From: Saprospiraceae bacterium UBA2365
GTDB lineage: Bacteria > Bacteroidota > Bacteroidia > Chitinophagales > Saprospiraceae
Length of the DNA: 10,602 bases
Direction of reading: 5' to 3'
Assembly: GCA_002344345.1 (NCBI GenBank)
Contig: DDTL01000096.1
Span: 1 to 10,602 of the forward strand
Shown here: piece by piece, positions 1 through 5,323 of the stretch
Position numbering within the stretch: the stretch's first letter is position 1
Layout of the letters: each line of letters opens with the position of its first letter
Notes under the pieces: model-generated
The model's input: only the letters and a program-made list of their open reading frames with translations
Told to the model about the DNA's origin: nothing
Database searches by the model: none
Translations under genes and position numbers: made by a program

Positions 1-247
1 CCATTACAGTTAATCCAAAAAAAAAATAACTCATTATTTCTATATATGTCTCTGTTTTTTAGTTTTGCAGCTATTTCTTGGAAAAAATAAATTGAATTTT
101 TAGAATACTTAGCTGATATTCATTAAAAAGCTAATTGAATATTCTGCTATTTACAAATTTTAACATAAATTATTACCCTATAAATACAATACTCGTTATC
201 TTTAAAAATTAATATCACAGGGATTTTTTAAAACCTTTGTTAAAAAA
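1..247. other. AT-rich spacer upstream of fabH
   Basis: No gene is visible here. The stretch is strongly AT-rich with several A and T runs. TAGTTTTG at 60-67 matches the Bacteroidota -7 consensus TAnnTTTG, but I see no TTTG -33 element at the expected distance and it lies about 180 nt before fabH, so it is only a weak promoter candidate. No Shine-Dalgarno-like sequence precedes the fabH ATG; the bases just upstream are a run of A. Neither rpmF nor plsX, which often sit upstream of fabH, is present in this stretch. Confidence 0.5.
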
Positions 248-1240
248 ATGTTGAAAAAAGTTAGAGCAGCGATCACAGGTGTTCATGGTTATGTGCCGGA
301 ATACATACTGACCAATGAAGAACTCACGACCATGGTAGACACTTCAGATGAATGGATCGTGACACGTACGGGCATTAAAGAACGGAGGATATTGAAAGAT
401 CCGGGGAAAGCGAGTTCTGACCTGGCTGTTAAAGCCATCAATGGTTTGTTGGAAAAAACCAATACACGCGCAAGCGATATCGACCTGGTTTTAGTGGCTA
501 CTGTGACACCGGATATGCAGTTTCCCGATACAGCTAATATCATTCGTGATAAAGTGGGCATCACCAAAGGTTTCGGATTTGACATCAATGCTGCCTGTAC
601 CGGTTTTATTTATACATTATCTGTTGCAGCAAAACTCATTGAAACAGGTGTTGCGCGGAAAGCCATCGTTGTGGGGACAGAAAAAATGTCCACGATCGTT
701 GATTACACGGACAGGAATACCTGTATCATTTTTGGCGATGGCGCCGGTGCTGTTTTGCTTGAACCAAATTATGATGATTTCGGTATTATGGACGAATTTC
801 TTAGAAGTGATGGCTATGGCCGCCAATTTTTAAATATGGAAGGTGGAGGATCACTGAATCCTGCGTCACACGAAACCGTTGATGCCAGGCAACATTACGT
901 TTATCAGGATGGTCGTCAGGTATTTAAATTTGCCGTAACGGGTATGCAGGAAGCTGTGACAGAGATCATGTTGCGGAATAAACTTCTCACTCAGGATGTT
1001 AAATGGCTGGTTCCGCATCAGGCGAATATCAGGATCATTCAATCAACAGCTGAAAAGGCTGGTTTTCCGATGGATAAAGTGATGCTCAATATCGAAAGAT
1101 ATGGAAATACAACTGCTGCGACCATACCACTATGCCTCTGGGACTATGAAGATCAGCTTGTGAAAGGCGATCAGCTCATTCTCGTGGCGTTTGGTGGCGG
1201 ATTCACCTGGGGATCCATCCTTATAAAATGGGCATATTAA
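248..1240 (+). CDS. fabH: 3-oxoacyl-ACP synthase III (KAS III, FabH)
   Basis: FabH starts fatty acid synthesis in the cytoplasm by condensing an acyl-CoA primer, usually acetyl-CoA or a branched short-chain acyl-CoA, with malonyl-ACP. The 330-residue length is normal for the family. The full Cys-His-Asn catalytic triad is visible: C117 in the NAACTGF motif, H257 in the PHQAN motif (the ACP-docking side) and N287 in the ERYGNTT motif. The thiolase-fold glycine-rich signatures are present as GDGAGAVL near 163-170 and FGGGFTWGS near 315-323. The start at 248 gives the usual N-terminus (strand, GxGxYxP-like segment, then the TNEEL segment). There is no Shine-Dalgarno sequence. It lies 116 nt upstream of efp on the same strand, and accB/accC follow, which fits a fatty-acid initiation locus. 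Primer preference cannot be read from the sequence by eye. Confidence 0.96.
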   Translation: MLKKVRAAITGVHGYVPEYILTNEELTTMVDTSDEWIVTRTGIKERRILKDPGKASSDLAVKAINGLLEKTNTRASDIDLVLVATVTPDMQFPDTANIIRDKVGITKGFGFDINAACTGFIYTLSVAAKLIETGVARKAIVVGTEKMSTIVDYTDRNTCIIFGDGAGAVLLEPNYDDFGIMDEFLRSDGYGRQFLNMEGGGSLNPASHETVDARQHYVYQDGRQVFKFAVTGMQEAVTEIMLRNKLLTQDVKWLVPHQANIRIIQSTAEKAGFPMDKVMLNIERYGNTTAATIPLCLWDYEDQLVKGDQLILVAFGGGFTWGSILIKWAY

Positions 1241-1323
1241 TGGCAACAGAGATTTGTCTGACGAAAGGTTAATTTCATAAATTCCATAAATATAATTTTT
1301 CAGGAAGGAACATATTTTTTAAA

Positions 1324-1331
1324 TATATTTG
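1324..1331 (+). promoter_or_regulatory. Candidate Bacteroidota promoter (-7 element) for efp
   Basis: TATATTTG is an exact match to the Bacteroidota -7 consensus TAnnTTTG and is followed by C. It sits 25 nt before the efp ATG, so transcription would start within roughly 10-20 nt of the start codon. The -33 TTTG element is not clearly present; only a T run around 1296-1300 lies near the expected distance. This suggests efp can be transcribed independently of fabH. Confidence 0.5.
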
Positions 1332-1356
1332 CATTTTTTTTAATTAACAAAGTTTT

Positions 1357-1920
1357 ATGGCAACAACATCTGATATCAGAAATGGATTATGTATCAACCA
1401 CAATGAGGATATTTTTTACGTAGTAAAATTTCAACATGTCAAACCTGGCAAAGGAAATGCTTTTGTCAGAACCAAACTAAAAAGTATGACCACCGGCAAA
1501 ATCATCGATTTCACCTTCCAGGCCGGACATAAAATCGATACGGTACGAATTGAAAGGCGTGTTTACCAATATCTATATAATGATGAACTCGGATATCATT
1601 TCATGAACAATGAAACCTTCGACCAGATCGCTATTTTGAAAGAAATGATATCAAGCCCTGAATTATTAAAAGAAGGTGACAATCTGGAAATTCTTTTCCA
1701 TGCAGAAAAAGAAATACCGTTGACTGTTGAAATGCCTCAATATGTCATTCTGGAAGTAACTTATACAGAACCCGGAGCCAAAGGCAATACCGCTACCAAT
1801 GTTACCAAACCGGCAACGGTTGAGACCGGTGCAGAAATAAAAGTACCTTTATTCATCAATCAGGGTGATGTCATAAAAATCAATACAGAAACGTTTGAAT
1901 ACATGGAAAGGGTAAAATAA
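1357..1920 (+). CDS. efp: Translation elongation factor P (EF-P)
   Basis: EF-P binds between the P and E sites of ribosomes stalled on polyproline stretches and stimulates peptide-bond formation. At 187 residues it matches the standard three-domain length: an N-terminal KOW-like barrel (about 1-65) and two OB-type barrels (about 66-128 and 129-187). The tip loop of domain I reads KPGKGNAF, with K32 at the position that is post-translationally modified in many bacteria. The lysine is therefore retained here, but the sequence does not show which modification, if any, is used. The C-terminal part contains the expected run with the INTETFEYMER ending. The ATG at 1357 gives the canonical MATTSDIRNG start. 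No Shine-Dalgarno sequence is seen, but a good -7 element lies 25 nt upstream. Nearness of efp to accB/accC is known in other bacteria. Here, however, 1 kb of spacer separates efp from accB. Confidence 0.96.
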   Translation: MATTSDIRNGLCINHNEDIFYVVKFQHVKPGKGNAFVRTKLKSMTTGKIIDFTFQAGHKIDTVRIERRVYQYLYNDELGYHFMNNETFDQIAILKEMISSPELLKEGDNLEILFHAEKEIPLTVEMPQYVILEVTYTEPGAKGNTATNVTKPATVETGAEIKVPLFINQGDVIKINTETFEYMERVK

Positions 1921-2597
1921 TTGCTCCAATGCTATAAAATGGTCATTATATATTACAATTGTATAATGTGTAATTCAGTAATAAAATCATTGTTTAACAC
2001 ATTTTAATGTAATTATTTTCAATTTATTTTACATAGACAATCGAAAACTGATCCAACTTTTGGTTTTTTATCTTGTTTCTTCAATATTTCCTGAAAGTAG
2101 ATCAAGTTAAAGATCATACCACACCATTGATCATGAAGATAATCAAAAGGTCTCAACATTTGATTTTATATCAAGGGATTATTGATCATATCTGTTAGAC
2201 ATTGGATCGTTGATTAACATAAAAACAATTCAAATGACCGGATTTGTTTATTAATCTACCTGTTGAAGTCGAATTGTCTGTTATCATCTTTTGAGAATTC
2301 GAAACCCAATTGTCACATATGTCTTCCATCATTAATAATAATAAAATTTTTGATGTTCTTTGAATGATAATTTTGATTTTCCACAACGGGCAGCTATTTT
2401 GCGAAAGTTTTCCAAAAGTGAGATAAAAACAATTCGATAAAGTCGCTGTTTTTTCCGTTAAATGATGCTTTACTCATCAAACCGATGATGCTCGTCTGGG
2501 TGGTTGGTACAGCATTATTTTCCCGGTAAACTAATGAGACTCATGTTGAAATTTTTAGTGTAATAACTGTTTAAAAATTCAGTAATTATAAAAAGTG
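1921..2597. other. Gene-free AT-rich spacer between efp and repeat element copy 1
   Basis: About 680 bp with no ORF I believe. Just after efp there is an AT-only dyad (CATTATA 1944-1950 and TATAATG 1962-1968, with the palindrome TACAATTGTA between and overlapping them). It has no T tract, so I do not call it a terminator. The 9-mer ATTGATCAT occurs twice (2126-2134 and 2181-2189). On the minus strand around 2300-2460 the translation looks faintly protein-like but is broken by several stops and matches nothing I recognise. Confidence 0.5.
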
Positions 2598-2616
2598 AAT
2601 CTGCTCCGAAAGGTCC

Positions 2617-2708
2617 AATTTGTTGATTTTCAATCTTTTTTTGCCCAAACCTACTGACGTCAAAGATCAGTACAAGACTAAGGGGAAACGATTGAAAATC
2701 AACAAATT
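2617..2708 (+). repeat. Perfect 19-nt inverted repeat (hairpin) inside element copy 1
   Basis: The left arm AATTTGTTGATTTTCAATC (2617-2635) is perfectly complementary to the right arm at 2690-2708, with a 54-nt loop. The same two arms occur unchanged in copy 2. The loop carries a smaller dyad, TACTGA...TCAGTA, just after the CCC run. The arms are AT-rich but long enough to form a stable stem. No T tract follows the right arm, so it does not look like a simple terminator. Confidence 0.9.
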
Positions 2709-2724
2709 AAAAGTACCCTTTCAG

Positions 2725-2824
2725 GCGTGTACTGACTGAAAACGTCAGTGCGTGTGCTGACTGATAACGTCAGTGCGTGTACTGACTGAAAATGTAAGTG
2801 CCTGTACTGACTGAAAACGTCAGT
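2725..2824 (+). repeat. Tandem array of four 25-bp stem-loop units (copy 1)
   Basis: There are four head-to-tail 25-bp units starting at 2725, 2750, 2775 and 2800, without spacers. Each unit is a 6-nt lead (consensus GCGTGT) followed by ACTGAC, a 7-nt loop (TGAAAAC or close) and GTCAGT, that is a 6-bp stem. Units 1 and 4 pair perfectly. Unit 2 has GCTGAC, which still pairs through G-U. Unit 3 has GTAAGT, giving one mismatch. The unit length is not a multiple of three and there is no ORF, so it is not a coding repeat. Confidence 0.9.
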
Positions 2825-2937
2825 GGGGATTTAGGGGGCAAAGACTTTTCGGAGTAGACTGAAAAGTTATGTGGTAGTTTTCAGCATTATTGAATAACTT
2901 TTAGGTGTTTTAAAGATCCAAAAAAATAATTTTTTTT

Positions 2938-3447
2938 ATGAAACAAAATGAATTGCAAGAGATCATCAAATTGATTGATGCCAGTAATGTAGCCGAGTTT
3001 AAAATGAAACAAGGCGATTTTGAATTACAGATCAGGACAAAGGACTATTATAAAGCTGGGAAAAGTATTCCGGTATTTCAGAGTTCTCAACCGGTCCCGG
3101 CAATAAATGAAATCATACCTTCACCATCCTCTCCACCAAGCGTTGCAGCTGCCACTGCAGGTGCAACCGCCATCGAAGCTACTGAAATACAAACAGTTAA
3201 ATCGAATCTCACTGAGATCAAATCTCCGATAGTCGGTACATTTTACAGATCTCCTTCTCCGGATAAGCCAGCATTTGTCAAAGTTGGCGACACCATTGAG
3301 GCAGGTTCAATCGTATGTATTGTTGAAGCAATGAAGCTGTTCAATGAAATAGAATCAGAAATATCCGGTAAAATCGTTGAGATCCTTGTTGAGGATGCCA
3401 CGCCTGTCGAGTATGATCAGGTTCTTTTCAGAGTAGAAACCAAATAA
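2938..3447 (+). CDS. accB: Biotin carboxyl carrier protein of acetyl-CoA carboxylase (AccB/BCCP)
   Basis: AccB carries the biotin that AccC carboxylates and that carboxyltransferase (AccA/AccD) uses to turn acetyl-CoA into malonyl-CoA. The 169 residues show the usual layout: an N-terminal helical segment (about 1-40) that contacts biotin carboxylase, a flexible linker rich in Pro, Ala, Ser and Thr (about 45-90), and a biotinyl domain (about 92-169). The biotin-accepting lysine is K133 in the classic EAMK motif, and the domain opens with the IKSPIVGTFYRSPSP segment typical of BCCP. accC follows after 99 nt on the same strand, as in many bacteria. The leader is unusual: eight T residues lie directly before the ATG, with no Shine-Dalgarno sequence, and a structured repeat element ends 77 nt upstream. 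accA and accD are not in the window. Confidence 0.96.
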   Translation: MKQNELQEIIKLIDASNVAEFKMKQGDFELQIRTKDYYKAGKSIPVFQSSQPVPAINEIIPSPSSPPSVAAATAGATAIEATEIQTVKSNLTEIKSPIVGTFYRSPSPDKPAFVKVGDTIEAGSIVCIVEAMKLFNEIESEISGKIVEILVEDATPVEYDQVLFRVETK

Positions 3448-3546
3448 AATACATTATTTCAAGATTATTTTTCATAAAGATCATTTTCCTATGGCTGCCT
3501 CAAATATAACATTGAGTCGCTTTGGATTATTTAAAATAAGCAGTGT

Positions 3547-4887
3547 ATGTTTAATAAAATCCTCATTGCCAACAGAGGCGAAATAGCTTTACGGATCATA
3601 AGGACCTGCAAAGAAATGGGTATTAAAACTGTAGCAGTGTACTCGACCGCAGATGCAGAGAGCCTGCATGTCAGGTTTGCTGATGAAGCTGTTTGTATAG
3701 GCAGCCCAAGGCCTGTTGATTCTTATCTGAATGTTCAGAGGATCATGGCTGCTGTTGAAATTACAAATTCAGATGCAGTGCATCCCGGCTATGGATTCCT
3801 GGCTGAAAACGCTGATTTTGCGAGTATATGCGCTCAATATGGCATCAAATTTATTGGTCCTACAGCGGATATGATCCGTAAAATGGGTGACAAGATCACA
3901 GCCAAAAATACCATGAAAAAAGCCGGTGTACCGGTGATTCCTGGTTCTGACGGATTGATCAAAGACCTTAAAAAAGGTTTGGAAATTGCACAAAAAATCA
4001 GTTATCCTGTGATTTTGAAAGCGACAGCCGGTGGTGGAGGCAAGGGAATGCGGATAGTCTACAGGCCGGAAGATTTTGAGGATCAATGGGCAAAAGCCCG
4101 CCAGGAATCCAAAGCAGCCTTTGGAAACGATGGCATGTATGTGGAAAAATACATAGAAGAACCACGCCATATAGAGTTTCAGGTTATCGGGGACCAGTTT
4201 GGCCGGGTGGCACACTTGTCCGAAAGAGATTGTTCCATACAGAGAAGACATCAGAAACTGGTAGAAGAGAGCCCTTCTCCCTTCATGACCCCCCGATTGA
4301 GAAAAAAAATGGGAGAAGCTGCCGTTAAAGCGGGTAAAGCGATCAAGTATGAAGGCGTTGGTACTGTCGAGTTTTTGGTGGATAAAAACCAGGACTTTTA
4401 TTTCATGGAAATGAATACGAGGATACAGGTAGAACATCCCGTCACTGAAGAAGTGATCGATTATGACCTGATCAAGGAACAAATCAAAGTTGCTGCAGGC
4501 ATCGCCATTTCAGGGAAAAACTATATACCCAAGCTTCACGCCATTGAATGCAGGATAAATGCTGAAGACCCATATCGGAATTTTGCTCCGCATCCTGGCC
4601 TTGTCACAGCTTTTCATGCAGCTAATGGTCATGGGGTCAGGGTTGATACGCACGTATACTCCGGTTACCGGGTACCACCTTATTATGATTCCATGATCGC
4701 AAAACTGATTTGCAAAGCTCAGACAAGGGAAGAAGCAATCGCAAAAATGAAAAGAGCTTTGGATGAATTCATCATTGAAGGTATCAATACTACCATACCT
4801 TTCCACCAACAACTAATGGAAGATGAACGGTTCAAAAAGGGCGATTTCGATACCAGCTTTATGAACAGCTTTATTCTGAAAAAATAA
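3547..4887 (+). CDS. accC: Biotin carboxylase subunit of acetyl-CoA carboxylase (AccC)
   Basis: AccC uses ATP and bicarbonate to carboxylate the biotin on AccB, the first half-reaction of acetyl-CoA carboxylase. At 446 residues it is close to the roughly 449 residues of the E. coli enzyme and complete. The N-terminal domain opens with the FNKILIANRGEIALR motif. The central ATP-grasp domain shows K116, K158, the glycine-rich lid KATAGGGGKGMR (158-169), the HIEFQV segment (208-213) and K237 in RRHQKLVEE. The metal-binding and catalytic segment at 287-298 contains E288, N290, R292 and E296, and E275 lies upstream of it. R336 in the IECRINAEDP motif matches the biotin/bicarbonate-binding arginine region of the C-terminal domain. 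No key residue is missing. The ATG at 3547 gives the family's standard start. It lies 99 nt after accB, probably in one transcript. The length fits a stand-alone acetyl-CoA carboxylase subunit rather than a pyruvate or propionyl-CoA carboxylase fusion. Confidence 0.97.
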   Translation: MFNKILIANRGEIALRIIRTCKEMGIKTVAVYSTADAESLHVRFADEAVCIGSPRPVDSYLNVQRIMAAVEITNSDAVHPGYGFLAENADFASICAQYGIKFIGPTADMIRKMGDKITAKNTMKKAGVPVIPGSDGLIKDLKKGLEIAQKISYPVILKATAGGGGKGMRIVYRPEDFEDQWAKARQESKAAFGNDGMYVEKYIEEPRHIEFQVIGDQFGRVAHLSERDCSIQRRHQKLVEESPSPFMTPRLRKKMGEAAVKAGKAIKYEGVGTVEFLVDKNQDFYFMEMNTRIQVEHPVTEEVIDYDLIKEQIKVAAGIAISGKNYIPKLHAIECRINAEDPYRNFAPHPGLVTAFHAANGHGVRVDTHVYSGYRVPPYYDSMIAKLICKAQTREEAIAKMKRALDEFIIEGINTTIPFHQQLMEDERFKKGDFDTSFMNSFILKK

Positions 4888-5320
4888 TTGATATATTTAT
4901 TTTATATATAATTGCCTATAATTTTGATATTTATAAGAATTTTATTGATTTTTAGCCATTATTGAGCTGTTAAGCTGATCATCAGTCTTTGAGTTAGGAT
5001 TGATAGCATTGATTTACCATAGCATTCAACAGGTAGTTGAAATTGAAGGTTAGACCAATGCATTAATCCTGGGCTGAATGACTACAGTTTGCATCACAAT
5101 AAGCTAAACAATTTCAGTTGATCACATAACAGAATTTGGTAAAATGATGTTTTTAAGTCGGAGAAGTGTATGTTGGAAACGGATGGATTTACAGCACAGA
5201 CCCAAATGAATTCACTGAGATTTGGAATACCTGGAAATAAAAGTTGTATCTTTTCTGGTTGAAAGATCAAATCAAGTTTTTGCCCCTGTATCATATTAAA
5301 GATCATGAAAAAGTAAACGG
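4888..5320. other. Gene-free spacer between accC and the exporter gene
   Basis: About 430 bp with no supported gene and no clear terminator after accC; the sequence there is AT alternation without a GC stem. A short palindrome CTGATCATCAG lies near 4975-4985. TTTG at 5221-5224 and TATCTTTT at 5247-5254 resemble a Bacteroidota -33/-7 pair. The spacing is 22 nt rather than about 19, and the last base of the -7 box is T rather than G, so this is a weak promoter candidate for the exporter. Confidence 0.45.
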
Positions 5321-5323
5321 TTG
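5305..5323 (+). promoter_or_regulatory. Ambiguous start region of the exporter gene (TTG start, out-of-frame ATG)
   Basis: ATG at 5305 is followed by AAA AAG TAA, so as written it encodes only three residues. The exporter frame opens after a TGA at 5306-5308 and its first usable codon is TTG at 5321. Removing one A from the 5-A run (5308-5312) would make ATG AAA AGT AAA CGG TTG continuous with the exporter, adding five residues (MKSKR). Either a genuine TTG start or a single-base homopolymer difference explains what is seen. Confidence 0.55.

Larger units (their letters stand above)
2598..2860 (+). repeat. Dispersed stem-loop element, copy 1 (263 bp)
   Basis: This is one of two copies of a non-coding element in the window; the other is at 8300-8512. 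In order it contains: a left terminal inverted repeat (2598-2615), a 19-nt arm (2617-2635), a loop with TTTGCCC (2640-2646) and a small TACTGA/TCAGTA dyad, the complementary 19-nt arm (2690-2708), four 25-bp tandem units (2725-2824), a G-rich stretch ending in GGGCAAA (2836-2842), and the right terminal repeat (2843-2860). The terminal repeats match at 15 of 18 positions, and two of the three mismatches would be G-U pairs in RNA. The first 127 bp is about 88% identical to copy 2 by hand alignment, and 31 bp of the right end (from 2825) is identical. It has no ORF. It ends 77 nt before accB, so it may be transcribed into the accB leader. The family is not one I recognise; MITE-like or REP-like origin is an inference. 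Confidence 0.85.

Noticed and set aside
1944..1968. Terminator after efp
   Set aside because: CATTATA/TATAATG is an AT-only dyad with no GC pairs of note in the stem and no T tract after it.
2195..2386. 63-codon minus-strand ORF in the efp-accB spacer, with faintly protein-like sequence continuing upstream to about 2460
   Set aside because: Low-complexity composition, several stops in the neighbouring frames and no recognised motif. It could be a decayed gene fragment, but I cannot support that.
2598..2937. Riboswitch in the accB leader
   Set aside because: The structure is a repeated element also present after an unrelated gene at 8300-8512, so a ligand-specific accB riboswitch is not the simplest reading, and no known riboswitch consensus was recognised.
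3448..3546. Separate promoter for accC in the 99-bp accB-accC gap
   Set aside because: I found no TAnnTTTG match there and no hairpin. Co-transcription with accB is the simpler reading.
3769..4482. 237-codon minus-strand ORF
   Set aside because: It lies wholly inside accC on the opposite strand, and its translation has no recognisable domain. accC is strongly supported by motifs throughout, so this is a shadow.
5094..5306. 70-codon minus-strand ORF upstream of the exporter gene
   Set aside because: No domain, no convincing promoter and length within chance expectation for an AT-rich spacer.
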